64,000 nucleotides of DNA. It comes from Petrolisthes cinctipes (lineage: Eukaryota; Arthropoda; Malacostraca; Decapoda; Porcellanidae). The notes below the pieces were generated by a model. The model saw nothing but the letters and a program-made list of their open reading frames with translations, did not search any database and was not told the origin of the DNA. This document shows positions 42,898 to 53,617 of this stretch, piece by piece (within the stretch, counting starts at the first letter, position 1; every line of letters begins with the position of its first letter). The stretch lies in NCBI GenBank assembly GCA_033782935.1, contig JAWQEG010000003.1, positions 186,001 to 250,000 on the forward strand, written 5' to 3'. Position numbers and translations under genes: made by a program.

Positions 42898-43440
42898 TAC
42901 TGGTTACCAGAGGATAATGTTTTGTAGTTGGAAGTCTTAATTACTCAATGGTCACACTGTCTCTTCTCCCTCACCATGTGCTTTCTCACTCCATTCGGCT
43001 TCTCTCCCTCATTCCCCTCCCCCGTCCCCACACCCCTCTATTTCCCACCTCACTTTCCTTTTCATTACCTTAATCATCATTCTGCATGTTGCCGAAAATG
43101 TTAAATCTAATCCTGTATCATCAAAACAGGACCTCAAAACAAATTTTGTGATATTTTGTATACAAATGCAATAAATCCAATATGGCAGGAATAATTGTTA
43201 TAATCCCTGATAAAATCATCCGAGATTAATATCTAGGCCAAACTTACAGATGCCAGCATGAGTTAACCAATCACCAGTGTTGAAGTGAGAAGTGTCAGAG
43301 AAACCGAGATGATTTCATGCACCCACAATGTATTAGAGTCTCCCTCCCCAACCCAACCCCTCTTGCCATCTTACTCGGCAGTGAGTGGTTCGATCACGAT
43401 CACACTTGTTTTGGATTCAAATTTCTGGCAGCTCTTTGGT
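42898..43440. mobile_element. Collapsed remnant of a palindrome-family element
   Basis: 42898-43300 matches the left arm of the palindrome (48890-49235) in direct orientation (TGGTTACCAGAGGATAAT, ATTTTGTATACAAATGCAAT). 43340-43440 matches the right arm near its end (54765-54860; AACCCAACCCCTC, GTGAGTGGTT, ATTCAAATTTCTGG). That is a left-arm piece followed by a right-arm piece with the centre deleted. Confidence 0.7.
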
Positions 43441-43489
43441 AGTGCTGAGTGGTAAACGCGGAAGTGGAGCCACAACTGTACACTCGACT

Positions 43490-43645
43490 TAAAGATGCCG
43501 CACTGTCAAAGGGACTAGACAGTCATCACAGAAGGGAGGGGGAGCACTCTCCATTAAAAATCCACGAGTCAAACGTGAGTGGCCAATGCGGAGACGGGCA
43601 AAAGCCGTCTTCCACAGGCGAGACAGGATCCACAAACCGGGGGGG
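43490..43645 (-). pseudogene. Family B ORF2 fragment, C-terminal
   Basis: It matches 56545-56705 in the same orientation as B3 (minus-strand coding), covering the segment that ends SHRWETALVHLR... LLTHG in B3. A run of G follows at 43639-43650. Confidence 0.75.
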
Positions 43646-43649
43646 GGGG

Positions 43650-44333
43650 GTATTGGATATTCTTACAGCCTTTGTTAGGCCAGTCCAGGACCTCTAAATA
43701 TCAGTTATTGCCATTATCTTCGTTGAACTAATATGAATATATAAACTGGACAACTCTCTGAGGAAGGTAGGATACTATACTCTGTCCAGCCTAAGGTTGC
43801 GGAGAAGCCCTGCCCTACAGGTGCGGTAGGCAGGTCAAGGACTCTTTCGCTTCCCTTATTGGCTAGAGGTGTTCACCACACCGAGAAAAATAGGAGTGCT
43901 TCCTTTTTTCATGAATATTTCTGCTAATTAAGCATTAATCATGCCTGTTATTACTCACTTATTTTCTTAAATTATATGTGTGAGCCTTACAATCAAAATT
44001 CACAGTGACAATTTACTTGTAGCTCGTAATATCTTGATTTGAACATAGAGTGTGTAGCAAAAAGTGAGCGACAGTGAGAGGAAAACAGGTCAACTGGAGG
44101 ACCTCTGGGTAACCCTTGTGACTTCCAGTGTTCGAAAGCATACTTCAAGGCTTCTTCATCCATTTGGTACCATTTTTTATACATTAATTTTACCTATCTT
44201 TCGGAAGCACAAGGGAGTGTATTGTTATGCAACGAAAATATAGAAAAAAACCCCACAAATTCACTACTTAGACAAAAAATTTAATATCTTTCAAAACCAT
44301 GGCCAAACAAAGCAGCAAGACTGGGCAGGGAGT

Positions 44334-44373
<40 letters not shown>

Positions 44374-44706
44374 GATTAACAAACCGACACAGCAAGTTGA
44401 CAGGCCCCTATAGGGACCAGATTAGAAAATGGCCTAAGGCAGAACGAGAGAGAAACTTAGATGAAAATAACAAATGAGGAAAAAAGAAAGTGAAATAACT
44501 TATGATGCATGCTACTGTTAATGAGGGAAAGAATAAATGGAATAAAAAAAAAAAAAAAAAAATATTATATAATGCCGTTAATCTAAATATATCTATGTAT
44601 ATGATATGTGGGATAAAATATCATTAGATTATACTTATATGTGGGATAAAATATCATTAGATTATAGATTATAGAAAAGGAAAGGTTGTGGATGAATCGT
44701 GAATAC
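43650..44706. other. Non-coding stretch with simple repeats
   Basis: It contains a 45-bp segment (43778-43822) repeated in reverse at 45825-45868, a (GT)n run at 44334-44369, an A run near 44545-44561 and a local duplication of TATGTGGGATAAAATATCAT (about 44604 and 44639). No gene recognised. Confidence 0.5.
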
Positions 44707-44715
44707 GAAAGAGAG

Positions 44716-45656
44716 TTACGGTGGTATTCTTAAAACAAAATCTTTCCTTACATATATCTTTCCCTTCTAAGGATTTTTCCCTCCCTTCATTATGCTTAAA
44801 GAATTCTTTGGAAAGGAAGGAAAAGTTTACACGTTGGTAGCCCTGTGCCATAGAAATTATAAATGTGTGTGCGTTTGTACGTCTATGAGCCCTCCGGGCA
44901 CAAAATATAAACAATAAACACATCCACGCTGTGCTCACGAGGTTTTGTTTTATGCGATGAAATGTTTTATAACATCATTGATTTAATATTTCCAGTAGGA
45001 AAACGATGATAATAATAGTGGTATAAATATAGTGGGGAACTTTGTTCACTTCTACTCGTCATAATTTCTTTGTTTAATGTTATATCGAGTTGTGACAAAT
45101 ATATCTGGACACTACAATCATTGCTGAGACTAATGGTATAAATAAAATTGTATATCTTGAATAAAAGAATGATAAATAATATACAAACATATAGCACCAC
45201 GAGCAGCATGGTGTCAAGAGAGGATTAGTGGTGTAGGGGTGGAAGGGTGGAGTTAGGTGAGTATATGGACCAATCACCACACACCTCACCAATGACGTAT
45301 ACAACACAGTCCAACACAAATTTTGAACCGAGTATGGTAGGTCTTTAGAAATTTGGAAGAAATGCCTCATTTATTTACTAAAATCTTTTTTCTTCGGTGA
45401 TACAATACTGTTGCACGTGTTTCCAATATATTATGATGTTATAAAGAAAACATCAAAAGTAAATGATAAAATACAACAAAAGAATTATTGAAGGAATGGG
45501 GTAAATTTTTCTTTCATGTTCCAATAATATACTCGATTCACGGGAAGGAATTTAAGGCCACTGGCAGGAGAGGAAGGAAATCTTTAAGAATAGAAAATTA
45601 GTGATATATTTCTTTCCCATGCTTTTGAAGGGAAAGATTTTTTTAAGAATACCACC
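44716..45656. mobile_element. Candidate Mutator-like non-autonomous element, 0.94 kb
   Basis: The termini GGTGGTATTCTTAAAA (left, from 44720) and its reverse complement TTTTTAAGAATACCACC (right, ending 45656) continue inward as CTTTCC/GGAAAG. The flanks GAAAGAGAG (44707-44715 and 45657-45665) form a 9-bp repeat, the Mutator size, though it is low-complexity. Four extra bases (TTAC) sit between the left flank and the repeat. The interior has no credible gene. Confidence 0.6.
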
Positions 45657-45716
45657 GAAAGAGAGAGATGTGGAGGGGAGAAGGAGGGAGGTGTAAGCTG
45701 CAGGTCACTGAGATTA

Positions 45717-45717
<1 letters not shown>

Positions 45718-45746
<29 letters not shown>
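45718..45746. repeat. (GT)n microsatellite
   Basis: About 14 GT units. Confidence 0.95.
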
Positions 45747-45748
<2 letters not shown>

Positions 45749-45893
45749 CCCATGGTGTGGCCAAAAGGACTCTGAACATCCCCTTTCCATCATCTGCCAA
45801 TCAGATACATCCAGGAATGTCCCAGAGAGGCAGGGCTTCTCCGCCACCTTAGGCTGGACAGACTATAGTTTCTCTCTTATATTTTGACTACTG

Positions 45894-46924
45894 TGTAGTG
45901 AATACCAAGCACCTTGCGCATATTACATCTCACTTGTCTGTCGCTCACGCATCTTCAAGCTCAATTGTCTACCTGTGCGGACGCGCGCATCCTTACCTGG
46001 GCCACTCCTCTGCAGCCGCGGTGCCTCGTAGGGCTGGGCAAGACTCGAAAAATCTGGACTCGATGGAATCGATCCTCAAAGGCAGTGGACTCGAGAGAAT
46101 CGATCCCAGACTCGATTCTCTCATTACTGCAGCCCACTACCCCAGCAACGTCCACTGACTCAAACTTTGTACGGGGCTGCTTCTGGCCCGCTGAGCTGGG
46201 CACTGGGTCGATTCCACAGTCATTTTAATTTGTTAGGTTCCTCCCCAACCACACTAGCTTATTCATCTTAATTATATCCATTATCCAAAGAGTTTATTTA
46301 GGAAAATAAATCATTCAATAAGTTACTGACAAAGTAACGTGACTGAATCCAGTGTGAGTACATGACAAACATTACAGTGCCTTTTTAATCTCTGTGATGC
46401 TAAAGTAATTTTATCCTTATTCAACAAGTAGCACATATGTATATAGTAAATGTACGATGATTTGGGCTCGTACAGCCACGGCGCCAAGTCCAAGACCGCC
46501 CGTGGCTGGCCCCGCACCCAGCCAGTGTTTAGTGTTTGCCACTGCCAGGAGGATCGATTCTCAGAGGAAGGGAATCGATTCTAGACTCGGTAAGCTGGAC
46601 TCGATAGGATCGATTCTGGACTCGATTCCTACCCAGCCCTAGTGCCTCGCTCTGTCACTCACTCGCCAGCGCTGTACCTGGAAGGTACTTCCTCCTTTAC
46701 CTGCCGTACCCATCGCTACCTGTACACACCAAGACACCACGTACCTCTCCACACCAGCTACTCCATCTCTCTATGCTACACTACCACGGCAGGTGGGTTT
46801 GGTCAACTACAAGGTGCTTGCCCATTCGTACACTGTGCTACCCTGTACACTTATATTGAATAAATTGTTACTGTGTATTCGAGTCTGTTCACCTCCGGTA
46901 GTAACGCTGTCCCAAGCCTTTACA
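45894..46924 (+). repeat. 5' LTR, interrupted by a hAT MITE
   Basis: It starts TGTAGTGAATACC and ends AGCCTTTACA. Without the 613-bp MITE and its extra 8-bp duplication it is about 410 bp, equal to the 3' LTR. It contains TATATTGAATAAA near 46851, a probable polyadenylation signal region. Confidence 0.92.
46029..46641. mobile_element. hAT-type MITE in the 5' LTR, 613 bp
   Basis: Ends are TAGGGCTGGGCAAG and CTACCCAGCCCTA. The 8-bp duplication GTGCCTCG lies at 46021-46028 and 46642-46649. The 3' LTR carries GTGCCTCG once (62415-62422), proving insertion after the LTR element. The interior is rich in TCGATT-type repeats near both ends and has no transposase. Confidence 0.93.
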
Positions 46925-46925
46925 A

Positions 46926-46943
46926 TTGGTTACCCCGGAATAT
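46926..46943 (+). other. Primer-binding-site-like sequence
   Basis: TTGGTTACCCCGGAATA directly follows the 5' LTR. TGGT-ACCCCG resembles sites complementary to a tRNA 3' end in Gypsy elements. The tRNA is not determined. Confidence 0.5.
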
Positions 46944-48300
46944 ACAACTCGTTTACCATACAATTCAGACACCAAGCAAGCTACCCCAGTCTCCTTCCAC
47001 GGTCCACGAGCTACCCTACTCAACATCTACATGCCACGCCACTCTACGCTCACGGAAGCTACGCCGATCTACTCTCCGTGCTACACTACTCTACGCTCAC
47101 GTAAGCTATATCATTCAACATCACGTACTATGCTAATTTACGCTCACGTAATCCACACCACCTTACTCTATTTGCTACTCCACGCTACTCAACGTCTACA
47201 CAAGATTCTCCACTCTACATCCACACACGAACCTCTACACTCCACGGCCACGTGTTGTAAGCTACCCCAGTGTGTTGCAAGATACTCCACGCTACTCCTC
47301 TACACACGTCCACGACCTTCACGCTGCCCTACACCGTCATCAACCTCCAGCAATATATTTACACACACCCGGACACATTCCTACCTTTGTTTGTAATATT
47401 GTCCCCAGTGTTCTACCCCCTCCAATTGTTAATGTAACTTCCCCCTACAATCTATTTCTATTCCCCACGTGATACTTCCATCCCCTTCTTCCTTACAACC
47501 ACCCCTTACTCTCGACCCATATCACTACCTCGTCCCCTTTCGTTGTTCCTTGTACCCCATTTCTCCCTATTCTCGCTCCATTTCCATCCTGCTGTTTTCC
47601 TGACCCCAACACTCTACCTTCTCTCTCCCCCTACTTACATCCTTCCTCCACCCCTCTAATTCCATCCCCCACGTGTCAACATATCCCCGTCCCTTTGTCC
47701 CCATAGTATCCCAATAATATTATCTCGCCCTCCCCTGCCCATGCGTCTGTAGTATTTTCGCCCTTTGCCCCCATGTGGTACCCATATAACATTCACCCTT
47801 GTTGCTCTATCCCAGCCTCTACCCCCTACCACCCCCCGCATATTCTACCTCTTTGTCTACCCTACTTACGTCCCCTTTCGCTCCCTCCATTATCTTCCGT
47901 CTGTATTCCTCACCCTTCTGTTTTCTCGTTCCCCTTTCGTCTCCTCTCCTTACCCCCAGTGCTACACTTTCTCTAACCCCTACTCACGCTCTTTTCTTTT
48001 TCTCTACCCCCACGTGCGCCCTGTCCGTATCATTCACCCCTTTGTCCTCTCCCCGTACCTACCATCAACCCCTCGCTCGCCCCGTTTTCTTTGTTCCTCA
48101 CTCCACCGTCTCTCCTACCCTTTCCTCTCCATTCCTCACCCCCATAACCATTCTTTCTCGTACCCGATATCTTTTTTTCATTCTTTTCCCTACCTCCCCG
48201 TATCCCTACACAATGCCCACACACATCACCTCCCCAGTGTTCTGGCCCCCCACACGTGTATTTTTGTATCTATAAGCCACCACGTCCACGCCGCCTCACG
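46944..48300 (+). other. Pyrimidine-rich leader of the LTR element; gag not recognisable
   Basis: Long runs rich in C and T with tandem-like motifs (CTACGCTCACG..., CACGCTACTC...). Open frames here (46926-47396, 47765-48355) are low-complexity Ser/Thr/Pro/Leu/His translations without gag, zinc-knuckle or protease motifs. gag is either deleted, replaced by repeat expansion, or too diverged to see. Confidence 0.6.
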
Positions 48301-49691
48301 TACAGCTCCGGACAGATCAAGGGACCCCACCTCTTCCACCAGCTACTTGGTGTGAGCCTCAGTGGATCTGGTATCACTGGCAGGTGGAGGGGGGGAGGGG
48401 AGAAATGTGGGCGGAGTTATATAGGGGGTAATGTGGAGGCGTTACCAATGTTGAGCCATCCAGAAATTTGAATCCCGAACCACTTGTGATCATGGATGTG
48501 AACCACTCACTGGAAGGTGGTAGGAGGGGTTGGGTTGAGGAGAGGGTGTAAAGCTTCACAAGTGATCGAGTAGTAGTATTATAGATGGAGAGAATTATTG
48601 GATCAAGTAGCTAAAGATTATAAACGAACAAAGCCGACTGTCGCCTTTATTATGTTTTCTTCTGTAATCTAAATCCAACTCTGATGCTACATTCTATAGG
48701 ATATTATTTATTATTTGAAATGAATCCAGATTTTACGTAATACAATTCACACGACACCATTATTTTATGACTAATACTGTATATCAAGCCATGCACCACC
48801 TACACAGTGTTGAAATAAATTTCAAGTAAATCCTTTATCGTTACCCTGTATTATTCACGACATTTTCTAAGAAACTTTTAGTGTGTAACTGGTTACCAAA
48901 GGATAATAGTTATATAGTGTAAGTTAATCTTTACCCAATAACCACTCCATCTGTTCTCCCCCACCCCATCCTCCCTTATTCCATTCGCTGTTTCCTCTCC
49001 CTCCTTCCCAGCAATCCTTTACTCTCCATCTTACCACCATCACCAACATTCTGTGTGTTGCTACATAATCTGTTAATGCGCAAACAAGACCAGAATAGAA
49101 ATAAAAGTGATATTTGGTATGCAAATACAATCCGTTATATATGACGAATATATTTATTGCCCTTATTTATTTGTCTGAGGTCAACATTCAGACGCCGGTG
49201 TTAGTGAACCAATCACAAGATTTAGAGGATATTGTGTCAGCACTAATGTTATTACTAATTAAAACAGGGAAAAATTGAAATAAGACATTTATTGGTTATT
49301 GTTTACATGACTTGTCAGTTTAGGTGAAAACTCCACAAGTCCTCGTTACGAAGCCTTCCACACCCATAACCCAACTGTGACTAGGCACCACACTGTAAAT
49401 GATGAACACGTTATATGTATAGTTGTTGTTATTAATTGGTGTCATACAATTATAATACCTGTTAACTTAATATAACCTCAAGTTTTTACTTCGACCTCAC
49501 GTTTGCATTAAGCATGTGTAATGTTTTTTTTTTATTATTATTATAATCACCTGGATATGTATTGCTTTAGACCCTTAGCCACGATGAGATTCAGTGTATA
49601 CACTATTTATATACGGTACACTTCTATGAACACATTAAGGCTTGAAATACTGTAGATTACATATTTCATGTTCTTACTCATCAATTTGTTA

Positions 49692-50044
49692 CTAGTATCG
49701 TGTCCAGCCACCCTCCTTCTCAATGACAGCCTGCAGTCGCTCGGGCATTGAGGCACCATGCCTTCTCACTATATCGGGTTTTCCCCGAAAAATCTCCCAC
49801 TGTGCTCTGGTGTGCCGTAACAACTCTGCTGTGGTTCTCTCTCGTTCCGGCTCCCACGTGTTAACAATAGAACCCCATAGATTTTCTATGGGGTTCATAT
49901 CACAGTTCTAACTAGACCAATCTATCACCTGCAAATTATCTTGAGCAGCAAACCATTCTTGAACTATCCTGGCCATATGGATAGGGCATCGGTCGTGTTT
50001 AGGACAGATGAGGGTGAGTAGTTGACACTGTCTATTGTTCACCC
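49692..50044 (-). pseudogene. Tc1-like transposase C-terminal exon, left arm
   Basis: Minus-strand mirror of 53265-53617. It encodes CPKHDRCPIHMARIVQEWF (second catalytic Asp), NPIENLWG (catalytic Glu) and the end VIEKEGGWTRY. An in-frame TAG precedes NCDMNPIEN in both arms. Upstream on this strand is CTCTCTACAG, a good splice acceptor, at 50045-50054. Confidence 0.85.
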
Positions 50045-51188
50045 CTGTAGAGAGATACTGATTATTATAATTTGGATATTAAGCAACAAATAACGGAGCC
50101 GAGACAATCCCTTTTCTGTCTTCAGCTCTCCCTGTATTCTTTTCGCCCCTCATGCTGGCAGTCCCCCTCTTTATCTCCTTTTCTAGCTGTAAAATAAACT
50201 TATGCCTATATCTTTCAAGTAACTGGCAACCTCACACAACCTCCTCTCACTTGTCTTCTCTCTCTCACACTCCCCCTTCCTTCCTTGCCTTCTGTAGTAT
50301 TCTTTATCTTTTCTTTATCATATTTTTAACCTTCTCATTCGTTCTTTCAAAGTTTTAATCACATAGGCCTTTCTCCCTTATCACCTATAGTGCTTCAAAT
50401 TTATGCAAGCGAAATGCTGCGGCTGAGATAATATGGTTAATACCGTTTTGGTTCTTTGTATTCTGTGGATTTACAAAGCAACTAGAAATTCATAACGAAG
50501 GATATGATAATAGTTATGTAGAACAAGTGTTGGCAGATACACATTCTTGACGGGATAATCCCAGCCACAGCATTTCGCCTTCTTAAAACAGAAGGACTAT
50601 AGGTTTCACGCATTGCCATTTGCCAGTCTGTTGCTAGTCAGAATATTAACTTGTTAAACCATTTTGCAGGAAAGAGAAATATATATATATTTTTTTTAAG
50701 TTACTTATGGGCATTATTTAGATATATTAACTTACTTTTACTTACGTCCAGCATTACTGTGCAGAACATGTGACACAATAAGGACCACAAGGACAGTAAT
50801 GGTGGTCAACGTGATTCTCATTAATCTCTCTATATGCTACTGAAAACAATGTTTTATGCTCAACTACAGAATTATGTTCTCAGCATGATAATGATAGCCA
50901 AAGATAATGAAAACAATATAAACAAATTAACATTTATTGCACAACAAATATGCTTATGCCTCGGTGCTACTGTTTCAAGGGAGTAACCAGCCCACACTGA
51001 ATCACATGGAACCTGAAAAGTTTGAATACAAGATCAATTATATATATATATATATATAAATACAATACCATATTATATCTGTTTGTCTATCTACATCTTT
51101 GTGTATATGGCACTTTTATTAATATTCATGATCAGCACTGTGAAATATAAATTTAAATTTATTTGGCAAAGCAGAGGACACTGACTAG

Positions 51189-51490
51189 TATGGCAACCTA
51201 CCATACGGAAGACCTCCACGTTGCACTATACACCGCAGAAGCCGATGCACAGACCTTGCTGTCAGCGAGAGGACCATCAGGAGAGTGTTGCACGAAGCGG
51301 GGGTGCATCACCGGACTCCAGCAAACAAGGAATTTTTGACTGACCAACATCGCGAGGGAAGGCTACGGTTTGCCCAACAATATGTTGACAAGCCAGAGGA
51401 GTTTTGGAAGAGAGTGATCTGGACGGATGAGAAAACCTTCTCATCTTCGTGTCACGGAAGGCGCCACTGCTGGAGGAGAAATGATACTCG
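51189..51490 (+). pseudogene. Tc1-like transposase middle/N-terminal exon, left arm
   Basis: The frame opens after TAG (51186-51188) and reads YGNLPYGRPPRCT, then LAVSERTIRRVLHEAGVHHR (second helix-turn-helix), NKEFLTDQHREGRLRFAQQY and RVIWTDEKTFSS with the first catalytic Asp. The open frame runs only 4 nt past CTCG|GTGAGTATAA, a near-consensus splice donor at 51491. The first HTH exon is absent (compare 34243). On the same strand the next transposase segment lies in the opposite arm (53265). Confidence 0.87.
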
Positions 51491-51822
51491 GTGAGTATAA
51501 TTTTTGAGGTTGTCGTTTCTATAAACAATTCAGTCATAAGCAACCATAAGAATATACTCGAATAAAAAATTACTGCCGGGTGACGTCAGCAACATTAATA
51601 AAACAGATACTGCTGTAAGTCGATTCAGAGTAAATTACTTTTGGCATATAGGGTTGCGCAGTATTAAATTTCTTGACAGTGTGTGTGTGGGTTATATGCA
51701 CCGCTGTAACGTTGTAACGATACTGGTTGTCACCCGGCAGTAATTTTTTATTCGAGTATATTCTTATGGTTGCTTATGACTGAATAGTTTATAGAAACGA
51801 CAACCTCAAAAATTATACTCAC

Positions 51823-52124
51823 CGAGTATCATTTCTCCTCCAGCAGTGGCGCCTTCCGTGACACGAAGATGAGAAGGTTTTCTCATCCGTCCAGATCACT
51901 CTCTTCCAAAACTCCTCTGGCTTGTCAACATATTGTTGGGCAAACCGTAGCCTTCCCTCGCGATGTTGGTCAGTCAAAAATTCCTTGTTTGCTGGAGTCC
52001 GGTGATGCACCCCCACTTCGTGCAACACTCTCCTGATGGTCCTCTCGCTGACAGCAAGGTCTGTGCATCGGCTTCTGCGGTGTGTAGTGCAACGTGGAGG
52101 TCTTCCGTAAGGTAGGTTGCCATA
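51823..52124 (-). pseudogene. Tc1-like transposase middle/N-terminal exon, right arm
   Basis: Minus-strand mirror of 51189-51490 with a few substitutions (HEVG for HEAG, one near the start). The same donor GTGAGT follows at 51822 reading leftward. Its same-strand partner exon is 49692-50044 in the left arm. Confidence 0.87.
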
Positions 52125-53264
52125 CTAGTCAGTGTCCTCTGCTTTGCCAAATAAATTTAAATTTATATTTCACAGTGCTGATCATGAATATTAATAAAAG
52201 TGCCATATACACAAAGATGTAGATAGACAAACAGATATAATATGGTATTGTATTTATATATATATATAATTGATCTTGTATTCAAACTTTTCAGGTTCCA
52301 TGTGATTCAGTGTGGGCTGGTTACTTCCTTGAAACAGTAGCACCGAGGCATAAGCATATTTGTTGTGCAATAAATGTTAATTTGTTTATATTGTTTTCAT
52401 TATCTTTGGCTATCATTATCATGCTGAGAACATAATTCTGTAGTTGAGCATAAAACATTGTTTTCAGTAGCATATAGAGAGATTAATGAGAATCACGTTG
52501 ACCACCATTACTGTCCTTGTGGTCCTTATTGTGTCACATGTTCTGCACAGTAATGCTGGACGTAAGTAAAAGTAAGTTAATATATCTAAATAATGCCCAT
52601 AATTAACTTAAAAAAAAAAAATATATATATTTCTCTTTCCTGCAAAATGGTTTAACAAGTTAATATTCTGACTAGCAACAGACTGGCAAATGGCAATGCA
52701 TGAAACCTATAGTCCTTCTGCTTTAAGAAGGCGAAATGCTGTGGCTGGGATTATCCCGTCAAGAATGTGTATCTGCCAACACTTGTTCTACATAACTATT
52801 ATCATATCCTTCGTTATGAATTTCTAGTTGTTTTGTAAATCCACAGAATACAAAGAACCAAAACGGTATTAACCATATTATCTCAGCCGCAGCATTTCGC
52901 TTGCATAAATTTGAAGAACTATAGGTGATAAGGGAGAAAGGCCTATGTGATTAAAACTTTGAAAGAACGAATGAGAAGGTTAAAAATATGATAAAGAAAA
53001 GATAAAGAATACTACAGAAGGCAAGGAAGGAAGGGGGAGTGTGAGAGAGAGAAGACAAGTGAGAGGAGGTTGTGTGAGGTTGCCAGTTACTTGAAAGATA
53101 TAGGCATAAGTTTATTTTACAGCGAGAAAAGGAGATAAAGAGGGGGACTGCCAGCATGAGGGGCGAAAAGAATACAGGGAGAGCTGAAGACAGAAAAGGG
53201 ATTGTCTCGGCTCCGTTATTTGTTGCTTAATATCCAAATGATAATAATCAGTATCTCTCTACAG

Positions 53265-53617
53265 GGGTGAACAATAGACAGTGTCAACTACTCACCCTCA
53301 TCTGTCCTAAACACGACCGATGCCCTATCCATATGGCCAGGATAGTTCAAGAATGGTTTGCTGCTCAAGATAATTTGCAGGTGATAGATTGGTCTAGTTA
53401 GAACTGTGATATGAACCCCATAGAAAATCTATGGGGTTCTATTGTTAACACGTGGGAGCCGGAACGAGAGAGAACCACAGCAGAGTTGTTACGGCACACC
53501 AGAGCACAGTGGGAGATTTTTCGGGGAAAACCCGATATAGTGAGAAGGCATGGTGCCTCAATGCCCGAGCGACTGCAGGCTGTCATTGAGAAGGAGGGTG
53601 GCTGGACACGATACTAG
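53265..53617 (+). pseudogene. Tc1-like transposase C-terminal exon, right arm
   Basis: The preceding TATCTCTCTACAG (ending 53264) is a strong splice-acceptor sequence. The exon frame reads VNNRQCQLLTLICPKHDRCP, IHMARIVQEWF, then an in-frame TAG at 53399-53401, then NCDMNPIENLWG and the C-terminus ending GGWTRY with a stop at 53615-53617. Second Asp to Glu spacing counts 35 residues (DD35E-like) if the stop is counted as one position. Joining directly to the exon ending at 51490 would be out of phase by one base and would lack about 60-70 residues that Tc1 transposases have between the two Asp residues, so a middle exon is lost or unrecognised. Confidence 0.85.

Noticed and set aside
43993..44184. 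63-aa minus-strand frame (KKWYQMDEEALKYAFEHWKS) as a transposase HTH
   Set aside because: It superficially resembles helix-turn-helix starts but has no neighbouring homology or recognisable family; not enough to call.
46926..47396. 156-aa and neighbouring open frames in the Gypsy leader as possible gag
   Set aside because: Low-complexity His/Thr/Ser/Leu composition set by C/T-rich repeats; no gag, zinc-knuckle or protease motif, and several frames are open at once.
47765..48355. 196-aa open frame as a membrane protein
   Set aside because: The hydrophobic and Pro/Ser-rich look comes from pyrimidine-rich DNA; overlapping frames are equally open and the last part runs into the palindrome.
50152..50358. 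Matching hydrophobic frames at 50152-50358, 52951-53157 and 36775-37164 as a conserved membrane protein
   Set aside because: The similarity is between non-coding parts of the palindrome family; in the palindrome they lie in the intron between the transposase exons.
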